64,000 bases of DNA from Chloroflexota bacterium. GTDB taxonomy: Bacteria > Chloroflexota > Anaerolineae > Anaerolineales > Villigracilaceae. Under the pieces are notes generated by a model. The model was not told the DNA's origin, ran no database searches, and saw only the letters and a list, made by a program, of their open reading frames with translations. Where the stretch lies: positions 248,001 to 312,000 of the forward strand of contig JACRPQ010000015.1 in assembly GCA_016223135.1 (NCBI GenBank), given 5' to 3'. This document shows positions 34,379 to 42,753 of the stretch, piece by piece; within the stretch, counting starts at the first letter, position 1, and the number at the start of each line of letters is the position of its first letter. Both the position numbers and the translations under genes were made by a program.

Positions 34379-35989
34379 CTATTTTCCTTCCAGCCACATG
34401 TAACGCTCGATGGGGATATCTATCGGCGTCAGCACATAGCCTTTGACGTAGGGTTTGACCAGTTCAAAATTGAGGTAGTGGACGGTGAAGAGAGCGGCGG
34501 CGTCATCCACAATCATTTGCTCGGCTTGCTGATACATGGCGATCCGCTTCGTCACGTCTGGCTCGACGCGGGCGGCTTCGAGCAGGGCGTCGAGTTCGGG
34601 GTTGGAGTAGCCGCCGTTGTTTTGCGCGGAACCGCTGTGGAAGAGTACGTCGGCGAAGTTTTCAGGGTCGGGGTAATCGGCGCACCAGCCGCCGCTGAAG
34701 AGTTGACCGTGATTGTTGGAGTAAATCTGGTCGTAGTAGAAGTTCGGTTCGAGGTTTTCGATGGTGATGGTGACGCCGAGGTTTTTCTTCCACATATCCG
34801 CCATGGCGGCAACGTCGGGGCTGATGTCGCTGCCGATGCCGGCGTCGGTGAAGACGATGGGCGGCAGGTTCAGCCCGTATTTGGATTGTTTGAGGAGTTC
34901 GCGCGCCTGTTCGGGGTCGTAGGGCAAGCCGCGCAGGGAGATGTTGAAGCCGGGCAGTCCGGGCGGATATAAGCCGATGGCAGGCAGGGCGCGGTCGGGG
35001 AAGATGACCTCGATGAACTGCTGGCGGTTGAACGCCATGCTAAACGCCTTGCGGACGTTGGCGTCGTCGAAGGGCGGCTGGGTCGAGTCGAAGACGACGT
35101 AGCCGGTGCAGAGCGAGACGCCGGTACGCAGTTCGTTATGGAGCGGCTCGGTGGGGTCGGTGAAGCGTTCGATGGAGTACACGCCGGCGATGTCCACGTC
35201 GCCGGTTTCGTAGAGGCGCTGGCTGTCGCCGCTGTAGAGATTGACCACAATGTAGGGGATGGCTGGCGCGCCGAGGTAGAAGTCGGCGTTGGCTTGATAG
35301 ACGATGCGCTCGAAGGGCTTCCACTCAATCAGGCGATAGGGTCCCGTGCCGTTGGGACGGCGATACCAGTCGTCGCCGCTTTCCACGTTTGCCTTGTCCA
35401 CCACGAAGGCGGTGGGGTAGGTAAGTTTGAGGAGGAAGTATGGCTTGGGGGCGTCAATGGTCACTTGCAGGGTGTGATCGTCCAGCGCCTGAATACCGGC
35501 GATATGGTCTGCCTGCCCGGCGGCATATTCTTGAATGCCCACAATGTCGCCGAGGTAGGTGAGGGCGGTGTCGGAGGCGAGGGCGGGGCTGGCGGCGCGC
35601 TCCCACGAATAGACGACATCCTGCGCGGTGACGGGGCGCCCATCATGGAATTTGGCGTTTTGGCGCAGTTTGAAGGTGTAGGTCATGCCGTCGGCGCTCA
35701 ACTCCCAACTTTCGGCGAGGTCGGGCGTCAGGTTCAATTGCGGGTCGAAGGAGACCAGCCCGCTGAAGACGCGCTTGTCGCCGGAGCCGTAAGTGGTGTG
35801 GGGGTCATACTGGCGCGGATTGGTGGATTCGCCTCCTTCCAGGACGAGTGCCTGATTCAACGGAACGTCGGTTTGCCACGCTGACGCATTTTTCTGCCAC
35901 GCCGAGGCATCCTGCACGCTGACCGATGCAATGCTGGAAAGCAGGAGGGTCAAAACGATCAAGAGCATTAGGGTAGTCTTTTTATTCAT
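34379..35989 (-). CDS. Peptide/oligopeptide ABC transporter substrate-binding protein
   Basis: A family 5 extracellular solute-binding protein (DppA/OppA type), 536 aa. Signal peptide MNKKTTLMLLIVLTLLLSS, then conserved blocks LVSFDPQLNLTPDLAESWE, FKLRQNAKFHDGRPVTAQDV, VRKAFSMAFNRQ and PDPENFADVLFH. No lipobox Cys is evident. It delivers peptides or similar solutes to an ABC permease, but no permease or ATPase gene is adjacent. The start at 35989 overlaps the stop of the upstream metalloprotease gene by eight bases, so protease and binding protein are co-expressed, fitting peptide scavenging. Confidence 0.9.
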   Translation of the reverse strand: MNKKTTLMLLIVLTLLLSSIASVSVQDASAWQKNASAWQTDVPLNQALVLEGGESTNPRQYDPHTTYGSGDKRVFSGLVSFDPQLNLTPDLAESWELSADGMTYTFKLRQNAKFHDGRPVTAQDVVYSWERAASPALASDTALTYLGDIVGIQEYAAGQADHIAGIQALDDHTLQVTIDAPKPYFLLKLTYPTAFVVDKANVESGDDWYRRPNGTGPYRLIEWKPFERIVYQANADFYLGAPAIPYIVVNLYSGDSQRLYETGDVDIAGVYSIERFTDPTEPLHNELRTGVSLCTGYVVFDSTQPPFDDANVRKAFSMAFNRQQFIEVIFPDRALPAIGLYPPGLPGFNISLRGLPYDPEQARELLKQSKYGLNLPPIVFTDAGIGSDISPDVAAMADMWKKNLGVTITIENLEPNFYYDQIYSNNHGQLFSGGWCADYPDPENFADVLFHSGSAQNNGGYSNPELDALLEAARVEPDVTKRIAMYQQAEQMIVDDAAALFTVHYLNFELVKPYVKGYVLTPIDIPIERYMWLEGK

Positions 35990-37364
35990 GGCTGCCTCCT
36001 TTGCGCTTTTGGGCGCGGATGAAGATGCCGAGCGCGACAACAAAGAGGATGAGCAGGAGCACGCAGCACGCGCCCAGCAGGGCAAGCGTCAGCGCGAGGG
36101 GCGGTCCACTGCGGACGGGCGGAGATGGCTCTGAGGTTGGCTCGCCGAATGTGGAGGTCGGAACGGGTAGCGGTGTGGCGGCTTGTTGTGCCAGCGGCGC
36201 GCCGGAGATGGGGACGATGGTGGGGACGTAGGTAGGGGTAGGCTGCGCGGTCGGCTGGGCAGAGACCGTGCGCGGCTTGGCTTGAATCGCCGCCCGCCAG
36301 GCATCCTCCAGTCCTTCCACGTCGAAGCCATAGACTTGTCTGAGGGCATCGTCAATCACAGCGCCGTCGCGCAGGGAGGTGAGCAGGGCGGTCATCTTTG
36401 CCTGCCCGTAGGTTTCGATGAGGAATTTGACGATGCTGTACGACTGGCTGTAGGAGAGGTATGCCTTGCTCGGCACTTCAGAGAAACCGGCGCTCAACGA
36501 GCGGACGGAGAGCAGGGTGTCGTTTTTGATGGCGTCGTCGAGTTGTTTTTGGGAGGCGGAGTCCAAGCCGCCTTCGCTGTACACGGCAAGCCCCTCGTTG
36601 AGCCAGGTGGGAACGCCGCCCAGGCAGGAGAAGGTGAGATGTCCCACGAGGACGTGGGTGATTTCGTGGACGATGGCGTCGCGTCCCCAGTCCAGTTCGG
36701 ATTCGGAGATGCCGAGGATAACGATGTCGTGGTCGGGAAATGCCTGCCCGCCCGTCCAGGAGGGTTCGTAGAGGATGGCGTCGCGCAGGTCGTTGGTGCT
36801 GGCGTAGATGTAGAGGTCAATGGGCGCTTCGGCGTCGAGACCGGCTTTGGTGCGGTTGAAGTCGAGTCCGGCTTTGGCGGCGTTAAGCAGTTCCTGCGCG
36901 AATGCCTGCGTGCCGGAATAATAATGAAGGTTGAGTTTATCGGCTTTGAGGGTTTTCCACTTGTGAACCGAATCGAGCCAGGTGACGGTCTGCTGGGCGG
37001 AAACGGACTCTTTGCCGGTCGAGTCGGTGTAGCGCCAGCGCCACCAGATGGTTGCGCCCGGTGGAAGGGAACCGCTCTGCCGCATTTCCCACGTCCATTC
37101 GACATTGACGGTTTTGTCGGGACGGAATTGCGGGAAGGCTTTGGCAATCACTTCACCGCAGGTCAACTGGTCTGTGCCGTATTCGAGGACGACGGAGGCA
37201 ATATCGGCATCCGCGCTGATGGTGGCGCTGAAGGTGACGGCGATGGGAAAGTTAATGACGGCGCGGTCATTCGTCACGCCTGCCGGGGTGGAGGCAAAGG
37301 CAGGTCGCGGCAGGAGCAGGCTGGGGAGGAGAAGAAGCGTGAAAAGGGTGAGAATTCGTCTCAT
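35982..37364 (-). CDS. Exported, membrane-anchored metalloprotease (peptidase MA-like)
   Basis: A 460-aa protein with signal peptide (MRRILTLFTLLLLPSLLL), a beta-sandwich domain (about 30-130), a gluzincin-type protease domain with HEITH (His233, Glu234, His237) and the downstream ligand Glu257 in WLNEGLAVY, a Pro/Thr stalk, and a C-terminal membrane helix (about 425-447) with a short basic tail. The active site should face outside. Its start follows AGGAGAGCC. The overlap with the peptide-binding protein gene suggests that peptides it releases are captured by that protein; this is inferred from context. Confidence 0.85.
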   Translation of the reverse strand: MRRILTLFTLLLLPSLLLPRPAFASTPAGVTNDRAVINFPIAVTFSATISADADIASVVLEYGTDQLTCGEVIAKAFPQFRPDKTVNVEWTWEMRQSGSLPPGATIWWRWRYTDSTGKESVSAQQTVTWLDSVHKWKTLKADKLNLHYYSGTQAFAQELLNAAKAGLDFNRTKAGLDAEAPIDLYIYASTNDLRDAILYEPSWTGGQAFPDHDIVILGISESELDWGRDAIVHEITHVLVGHLTFSCLGGVPTWLNEGLAVYSEGGLDSASQKQLDDAIKNDTLLSVRSLSAGFSEVPSKAYLSYSQSYSIVKFLIETYGQAKMTALLTSLRDGAVIDDALRQVYGFDVEGLEDAWRAAIQAKPRTVSAQPTAQPTPTYVPTIVPISGAPLAQQAATPLPVPTSTFGEPTSEPSPPVRSGPPLALTLALLGACCVLLLILFVVALGIFIRAQKRKGGSHE

Positions 37365-37447
37365 GATGGCTCTCCTGAGGTGGTTTCGGGTGAGTGTATC
37401 ACGTTGCGGCGTCACCTTCCAGACTCGTTGGGTGGATGTCCCTTTGT

Positions 37448-37476
37448 TTGACGCATGTATACCTTGCAAGTATAAT
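37448..37476 (+). promoter_or_regulatory. Sigma-70-type promoter of the DUF4388/GTPase group
   Basis: TTGACG (37448-37453), a 17-bp spacer and TATAAT (37471-37476), the best canonical promoter in the window. It is followed by a small CTCCCA/TGGGAG stem-loop in the 5' leader and the ATG at 37520. Confidence 0.85.
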
Positions 37477-37519
37477 CTTTTTGTTCCTCCCAGTTTTGGG
37501 AGATTTTGTTGAGGCATCC

Positions 37520-38326
37520 ATGGCTCTTCGCGGAAATTTACGAGATTTTACAATCACCCAACTGCTCAATTTGATTAACCTGGCGCGCAAGACCGGCACA
37601 CTGGTTGTGGACGGTCCGAGCGAACAGGCGTTTCTTTCATTCCGCGAAGGGAAACTGGCATACGCGCGGGTGGGGCAGGAGGACGGGTCGCTGGCGACGG
37701 TGCTGCACAAGGCAAACCGGCTGACGGTGAATCAATATCGCGCCATTGTGGAGCGCGCCGGGCGCATCACGGACAAGGAACTCGGTTTGCTGCTGATTAA
37801 CGCCGGCTACCTGACGCAGGAAGAGATCCTCGCCCACCTGCAAAGTTATTTTACGGGAATCGTGCGGCGTCTCTTCACATGGGTGGAGGGCTTCTTTCGC
37901 TTCGAGGCGGATATGCCGCCGCCCGCCGACCGCATCAACGTGCGGATTGACCTGGAAAACATCATCATCGAAGGCTCCCGTCAACTGCGTGAATGGGAAC
38001 AACTCTCCGATGAAATTCCCAGCCTGGACATGGCGTTGAAGTTCACCGACCGCCCGCTGAAGAACGTAAACCTGAGCGTGGAGGAATGGCGGGTGGTATC
38101 GTTCATCAATCCCAAGAACACCATGCGGCAGATTGCGCAGACGAATAAAATGAACGACCTCGAAATCCGCAGAATTGTGTACGGCTTGCTGCAAGCGGGG
38201 CTGGTGGAAATCGTCCGCCCGGAGGGAGCGGTTGTTCCGCAAAGCCCAAAGATGTTCCCAACGCAGGTGAAGGAAGAACAAAAATCGCTGGTCAACAAAT
38301 TGATCGGGCGTATCAAATCGCTTTAG
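37520..38326 (+). CDS. DUF4388 (PATAN-type) regulatory protein
   Basis: A 268-aa cytosolic protein. It begins MALRGNLRDFTITQLLNLIN and continues TGTLVVDGPSEQAFLSFREG, the standard opening of DUF4388/PATAN domains found in bacterial signalling systems. The middle has a second helical unit (LGLLLINAGYLTQEEILAHL), and the C-terminal half looks like a winged-helix (VVSFINPKNTMRQIAQTNKM). DUF4388 proteins often sit beside small GTPases and roadblock proteins, and a GTPase gene follows here. The exact activity is unknown; an adaptor or effector role for the GTPase is likely. It is expressed from the promoter at 37448. Confidence 0.82.
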   Translation: MALRGNLRDFTITQLLNLINLARKTGTLVVDGPSEQAFLSFREGKLAYARVGQEDGSLATVLHKANRLTVNQYRAIVERAGRITDKELGLLLINAGYLTQEEILAHLQSYFTGIVRRLFTWVEGFFRFEADMPPPADRINVRIDLENIIIEGSRQLREWEQLSDEIPSLDMALKFTDRPLKNVNLSVEEWRVVSFINPKNTMRQIAQTNKMNDLEIRRIVYGLLQAGLVEIVRPEGAVVPQSPKMFPTQVKEEQKSLVNKLIGRIKSL

Positions 38327-38486
38327 AGAATGTTTTGAAATTCATTTTCCAACCACAGATGAACACAGATAAATTGGATTTAAGGACGATTTCATCACTT
38401 TTTTTCATCAAAATCAGCGTTCATTCGCGTTTATCTGTAGTACATCTCGATTGATAAAACACTCTCGGCGGAAGGATTGAGAAATC

Positions 38487-39017
38487 ATGCAAACAGTCAA
38501 AATGGTTGTGACAGGTCCGTTCGGCGCCGGTAAAACCGAGTTCATCCAGTCGGTCAGCGAAATTGACGTCGTCTCGACCGAGCGCAAGATTTCCAACAAG
38601 GCGGAAGCGGCAGTCAAGGAAGCCACCACCGTCGCGATGGATTTTGGGCGCATCACAGTGGATGAAGACCTGGTGCTTTACCTGTTCGGCACGCCGGGAC
38701 AAAAACGCTTCGATTTCATGTGGGAAATCCTTTCGGAAGGCATGTTGGGCTTCATCGTCATGGTGGACAGCACCCGCCCTGAAACCTTCCGCGAAGCGCG
38801 CTCGATTCTTGAAACTTTCCGCGCCTATGCTCCCACGCCTTACGTGGTCGCCGCGAACAAACAGGACAGGGAAGATGCCTGGGATATGGAAGACATGCGT
38901 CACGCCCTGCGGCTCGACGACAAGGTTAAATTCCTGCCCTGCGTCGCCACCGACAAAAGCACAGTGAAAACCGTTTTACTCGAATTGTTGTACAGTATCC
39001 TGGCTGAAATGGAATAG
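38487..39017 (+). CDS. Small Ras-like GTPase
   Basis: A 176-aa stand-alone GTPase. P-loop GPFGAGKTEF (residues 9-18), switch I region with conserved Thr (KEATTVAMDFG), G3 motif FGTPGQKRF in place of DxxG, and G4 NKQD. The TPGQ-type G3 is typical of the Gtr/Rag-like and MglA-like bacterial small GTPases, whose activators are usually roadblock/LC7 proteins; none is encoded nearby. It follows the DUF4388 gene by 160 bp and precedes the hydrolase by 26 bp. Possible roles are polarity or signalling control, not shown here. Confidence 0.9.
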   Translation: MQTVKMVVTGPFGAGKTEFIQSVSEIDVVSTERKISNKAEAAVKEATTVAMDFGRITVDEDLVLYLFGTPGQKRFDFMWEILSEGMLGFIVMVDSTRPETFREARSILETFRAYAPTPYVVAANKQDREDAWDMEDMRHALRLDDKVKFLPCVATDKSTVKTVLLELLYSILAEME

Positions 39018-39043
39018 CGGAAATATCTTTCCGGCAGGCAGTT

Positions 39044-39904
39044 GTGTCATCCATTACCACCGATCAGGGCATTGTTCATTACGAAGTGTACGGGCGCGGT
39101 AAGCCCGTCATCCTCCTGCACGGCTGGCTGGGTTCATGGGGGTTGTGGCAGGAGACGATGAGTTTTCTGGGCAGGTACTACCGCACCTATGCCCTCGATT
39201 TTTGGGGGTTCGGCGAATCCGGCAAAAAGCGCGATACCTACGCCGTGCAGGATTTCGTCAGCCTGGTGGATCAATTCATGGAACAGTTGGGCATCGTGCG
39301 CGCGCCGCTGGTCGGTCACAGCATGGGCGGCACAGTCAGCCTCTCGGTTGCCATCCGTTACCCTCAGCGGGTCAGCAAGGTGGTGGTGGTGGGGTCGCCC
39401 ATTGTCGGTTCCTCGCTGGCGTTCCCGCTGAAACTGGCGGGAATGCGCCCGATTGCCTTCCTGCTTTTCAACATGATGAGCGCCTTTCGTCTGGGCTTAC
39501 GCATCGCCTCGCCGTTCATCTGCCGCGATGAACGCTTCGCCGACATGATGGACCGCGACCTTTCGCGCACGACCCTCGAATCCTTCCTGCTTTCGATTGC
39601 CTCGCTTCGCCGAACCGACCTGCGCCCCATGCTCGACCAAATCAAAGTTCCCGCCATGGGCATCTATGGCGACCGCGACAACATCGTCCATCCGAAGCAA
39701 TGGCAGCCTATGCTGAAGGGCATCCCTCATGCGCAAATCGAGCGCTTTCCCCTTGCGGGGCATTTCCCCATGCTGGAAGAGCCGGAGACCTTTGCGCAAA
39801 AACTCAAAGCCTTTCTCGACCAGGAAGCGTCCCCCGCGCCTGCCGCCCAGTCTCAGCCCTCGCCTCTGAACACATCCGCCACTTCTGTTACACTCGCTCC
39901 ATGA
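39044..39904 (+). CDS. Alpha/beta fold hydrolase
   Basis: A 286-aa serine hydrolase. The oxyanion region is VILLHGWLGSWGLW, the nucleophile elbow is VGHSMGGT, the acid is probably the Asp in GIYGDRDNIV and the base is His in LAGHFPMLEEP. The substrate is unknown; the fold covers esterases, lipases and C-C hydrolases. The start is GTG at 39044. Its stop overlaps the ATG of the V4R-like gene, so they share an mRNA. A -10-like TACACT within its last codons may also drive the downstream gene. Confidence 0.88.
   Translation: MSSITTDQGIVHYEVYGRGKPVILLHGWLGSWGLWQETMSFLGRYYRTYALDFWGFGESGKKRDTYAVQDFVSLVDQFMEQLGIVRAPLVGHSMGGTVSLSVAIRYPQRVSKVVVVGSPIVGSSLAFPLKLAGMRPIAFLLFNMMSAFRLGLRIASPFICRDERFADMMDRDLSRTTLESFLLSIASLRRTDLRPMLDQIKVPAMGIYGDRDNIVHPKQWQPMLKGIPHAQIERFPLAGHFPMLEEPETFAQKLKAFLDQEASPAPAAQSQPSPLNTSATSVTLAP
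39889..39894 (+). promoter_or_regulatory. -10-like TACACT before the V4R gene
   Basis: TACACT ends 6 nt before the ATG at 39901, the same spacing as at other leaderless starts in this window. It lies inside the upstream coding sequence and may be coincidental. Confidence 0.3.
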
Positions 39905-40527
39905 CCGAACCTCAGGAATTCTTCTACCCCAACCGCATGGGAAGAATCATCCTCCTTTCCATGGAAGAGGTGATGGGCAAAAACGGGGTGCATGCCCTTT
40001 TGAAACTTGCCTCCCTGCATTCTCTTCTTGACCATTATCCCGCCGATACCGCAGAGCGAGCCTTTCCCTTTTCCACCGTCAGCAGTCTGAGCGCCACGCT
40101 GGAGCAGCTCTACGGTCCGCATGGCGGGCGCGGGCTGGCGCTGCGCATTGGACGTGCCTGCTTCAATCACGGAATCCGCCCCTATGGCGGGCAAATAGGT
40201 ATTACCGAAACCGCCTTCCGTCTTTTGCCGCTGCCTGCCAAAATCAGCGCCGGCGCAAAAGCCTTTGCCGGCTTGTTCAACGCCTTCACCGACCAGAAGG
40301 TCCGCATCGAAGAGGACAACGGCGCCCTCTTGTGGCATATCGAACGGTGTCCCTTGTGTTGGGGGCGGCACACCCATGAGCCGGTCTGTCACCTGGCGGT
40401 GGGACTGCTTCAGGAAGCCCTCTACTGGCTGAGCGGCGGGAAAGTGTTCAACGTGGAAGAAAAGACCTGCATTGCGGCGGGGGATGATACCTGCACCATT
40501 GTGATTGACCAAACGCCAATCTTCTGA
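39901..40527 (+). CDS. V4R-domain-like small-molecule-binding protein
   Basis: A 208-aa protein with the shape of 4-vinyl-reductase (V4R) domains: a helical N-terminal part with GGRGLALRIGRACF, and a C-terminal metal-binding part with CPLCWG, EPVCHLAVGLLQEALYWLSG and KTCIAAGDDTCTIVI. These Cys could bind zinc or a cluster. V4R domains sense hydrocarbons or tetrapyrrole intermediates in other bacteria; the ligand here is not known. It overlaps the hydrolase stop by four bases and belongs to the DUF4388/GTPase group. Confidence 0.78.
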   Translation: MTEPQEFFYPNRMGRIILLSMEEVMGKNGVHALLKLASLHSLLDHYPADTAERAFPFSTVSSLSATLEQLYGPHGGRGLALRIGRACFNHGIRPYGGQIGITETAFRLLPLPAKISAGAKAFAGLFNAFTDQKVRIEEDNGALLWHIERCPLCWGRHTHEPVCHLAVGLLQEALYWLSGGKVFNVEEKTCIAAGDDTCTIVIDQTPIF

Positions 40528-40557
40528 TTGACCTCATCCCCCTTTTTGGATTTGCTC

Positions 40558-41223
40558 ATGCTCAAAGCCCTCATCTTTGACTTCGACGGACTCATCCTCG
40601 ATACCGAAACCCCCGAAGTGGATATTTGGACGCGCATCTACGCCGAACATGGATACGACTTCCCCTTCCATGACTGGGCGCAGACGGTGGGCGGATACGG
40701 CATCTCGAACTTCGACGCGGCGGAACATCTTGCGCTTCTTTCTCAGGGACGGCTGGATCCTGTTTCCCTGCGGGCTCGTCACCACTCTGAGAGTTCCGCC
40801 GTCATCGAGCGCTCCTCCGTTCTGCCCGGCGTGCTGGACATGATCCACGCCGCGAAACAACACGGACTCAAACTGGCAATCGCCTCCAGCTCGCGCCATC
40901 AATGGGTGGACGGGCACGCCAAACGCCTCGGCATCTTTGATCTCTTCGACCATATCGTCTGCGCGGACGACGTGGGGGTTGGCAGGACCAAGCCCAACCC
41001 GGATTTGTTTTTGTTGGCGTTGAATCGGTTACAAGTCCAGAACAACGAGGCGGTGGTCTTCGAGGATTCTCCAAACGGGGTGTTGGCGGCAAGGCGGGCG
41101 GGCATCTTTGTCGTGGCGGTTCTCAATCCGCTTACCGCCAGGCTGAAGGTTGAAGGGGCAAATGTGGTTGTGAAATCTTTCTCAGATTTACCTTTTCTGG
41201 AGCTGCTGGCTAAAGTACAATAA
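40558..41223 (+). CDS. HAD-IA hydrolase, beta-phosphoglucomutase-like
   Basis: A 221-aa haloacid dehalogenase superfamily phosphatase or mutase. Motif I is DFDGLILDTE with both Asp, motif II is the Ser in AIASSSRHQW, motif III Lys is in GRTKPNPDLF, and motif IV is VFEDSPNGVLAARRAG. The helical cap between motifs I and II places it with phosphoglycolate phosphatase and beta-phosphoglucomutase relatives; the substrate cannot be read from sequence. The start was set at ATG 40558, since the upstream TTG at 40528 adds ten atypical residues. Confidence 0.9.
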   Translation: MLKALIFDFDGLILDTETPEVDIWTRIYAEHGYDFPFHDWAQTVGGYGISNFDAAEHLALLSQGRLDPVSLRARHHSESSAVIERSSVLPGVLDMIHAAKQHGLKLAIASSSRHQWVDGHAKRLGIFDLFDHIVCADDVGVGRTKPNPDLFLLALNRLQVQNNEAVVFEDSPNGVLAARRAGIFVVAVLNPLTARLKVEGANVVVKSFSDLPFLELLAKVQ

Positions 41224-41248
41224 TTGAGTTGATATTCGGAGGTTCCTT

Positions 41249-42256
41249 ATGTCAACTCAAAAATTCAAATGGCAGACCCTGACTGCACAGTATGCCTTTC
41301 CTGATACGCGCCGCAGTGTGTGGCAGGTGGTGAATACGGTCATCCCGTTCTTTGTCCTTTGGTATCTCGCCTATCGAAGCCTGGCGGTGGGCTACTGGTT
41401 GACCCTTCTGCTGGCTGTTTTCGCGGCGGGATTCATGGTGCGAATCTTCATCATCTTTCACGATTGTTGTCACGGGGCGTTTTTTAAGAGCCCGGAGGCA
41501 AACAACAAACTTGGGATGATGTTGGGGGTGCTGGTGTGGACGCCTTTCCATGAATGGAAACATAATCATGCCATCCACCATGCGACGGCGGGCGACCTGG
41601 ATCGCCGCGGCGTGGGCGATGTGTACACGATGACGGTGGATGAGTACCTGGCAGCGCCCTGGCACAAAAAAGCAGCCTACCGCATCATGCGCAATCCGCT
41701 CATTATGTTCACGATAGGTTCATTCCTGGTGTTTACCGTCTTCCATCGTTTCTGGGGACCGCGGGCGGGTAAACGCGAGAAGTACAGCGTGCTCTGGACG
41801 AACCTGGCGCTGGCTGTGGTGGTGGGCGGACTGATGGCGCTGATCGGCTGGAAAGAATTTCTGCTGGTGGAGGTGCCCGTCCTGTTGGTTGCCACTTCAA
41901 CGGGGGTGTGGCTGTTTTATGTGCAGCACAACTTTGAGTCAACCTATTGGGAACGCCACGCAAACTGGGACTTCTTCCGCGCAGCCATGGAGGGCAGTTC
42001 GTTCTACAAACTGCCGAAAGTTCTGCAGTGGTTTACGGGCAACATTGGTTTTCATCACATCCACCACCTCAGCCCGAAAATCCCCAATTACAAACTGGAG
42101 CAGTGCTACAACGATAATCCCGAGCTGCAGGTGCCGCCGTTGACGTTCCGCAAGAGTTTGAGGTCGCTGTTCCTCCGTCTGTGGGATGAAAAAGAGCGCA
42201 AGATGGTGGGATGGAGCGCCTTGAAGAAATACAAGTCACAGCCTGCCGGGGCGTAG
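41249..42256 (+). CDS. Membrane fatty acid desaturase
   Basis: A di-iron integral membrane desaturase, 335 aa. The three His boxes are present: HDCCHG (residues about 71-76), HNHAIHH (about 108-114) and HHIHH near 270, with four helices between them. This arrangement resembles acyl-lipid omega-6/delta-12 desaturases, which introduce cis double bonds using O2 and reduced ferredoxin or cytochrome. Its presence implies at least occasional exposure to oxygen. The start follows GGAGGTTCCTT. Single gene. Confidence 0.9.
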   Translation: MSTQKFKWQTLTAQYAFPDTRRSVWQVVNTVIPFFVLWYLAYRSLAVGYWLTLLLAVFAAGFMVRIFIIFHDCCHGAFFKSPEANNKLGMMLGVLVWTPFHEWKHNHAIHHATAGDLDRRGVGDVYTMTVDEYLAAPWHKKAAYRIMRNPLIMFTIGSFLVFTVFHRFWGPRAGKREKYSVLWTNLALAVVVGGLMALIGWKEFLLVEVPVLLVATSTGVWLFYVQHNFESTYWERHANWDFFRAAMEGSSFYKLPKVLQWFTGNIGFHHIHHLSPKIPNYKLEQCYNDNPELQVPPLTFRKSLRSLFLRLWDEKERKMVGWSALKKYKSQPAGA

Positions 42257-42314
42257 AGGTGTGCTGGTAGAATAGGCGGGTAAATTATCAGCATTGACTC
42301 TCAGGATGGAATTC

Positions 42315-42644
42315 ATGGAATTTAACGACTACCAAACCAAATCGCGCAAGACGGCAGGGTATCCCGCCATCGGGCACCCTGTGATTTACCCTGTGTTAGG
42401 TCTAGCCAATGAAGCCGGCGAAGTGGCAGGCAAAGTCAAAAAGGTGTTCCGCGACAAGGACGGTCACATCAACGAGGAGACGCGCCAGGCGCTCAAAGCC
42501 GAACTCGGCGATGTGTTGTGGTATCTCGCGCAGGTCGCCGCCGAATTGGATTTGTCACTCGACGAGATTGCTGAATACAATATCGCCAAGTTATACGATC
42601 GTTTGGAGCGGGGAAAAATTCGAGGGGATGGGGATAATAGGTAG
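42315..42644 (+). CDS. MazG-like nucleotide pyrophosphohydrolase
   Basis: A 109-aa member of the all-alpha NTP pyrophosphatase superfamily. Metal-binding residues are in GLANEAGEVAGKVKK (ExxE) and LKAELGDVLWYLAQVA (ExxD). These enzymes hydrolyse non-canonical or excess NTPs. There are two possible starts: ATG 42306 and 42315; the second is spaced better from AGGA. The 3' end runs into an octamer tandem array that forms part of the spacer to the convergent nth gene. Confidence 0.85.
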   Translation: MEFNDYQTKSRKTAGYPAIGHPVIYPVLGLANEAGEVAGKVKKVFRDKDGHINEETRQALKAELGDVLWYLAQVAAELDLSLDEIAEYNIAKLYDRLERGKIRGDGDNR

Positions 42645-42753
42645 TCTGATAGTCTGATAGTCTGATAGTCCGATAGTCTCATAGTCGAATAGTTCAATTT
42701 GACTATGAGACTATTCGACTCCCTGACTATTCGACTCTCTGACTATTTGACTC
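42642..42753. repeat. Two inverted octamer tandem arrays (TAGTCTGA / CTATTCGA)
   Basis: Six and a half octamers of the TAGTCTGA type (42642-42693), a short spacer, then about six octamers of the CTATTCGA/CTCTCTGA type in opposite sense (42703-42753). RNA across it could fold into a long imperfect hairpin, ending both convergent transcripts. The right array encodes the last residues of endonuclease III. Confidence 0.85.

Noticed and set aside
36183-37451. 422-aa plus-strand frame opposite the metalloprotease
   Set aside because: Gly/Val/Glu-rich shadow of the gene with the HEITH motif.
42642-42753. A second CRISPR-like array between mazG-like and nth genes
   Set aside because: Units are only 8 bp with no spacers; it is a simple tandem repeat.
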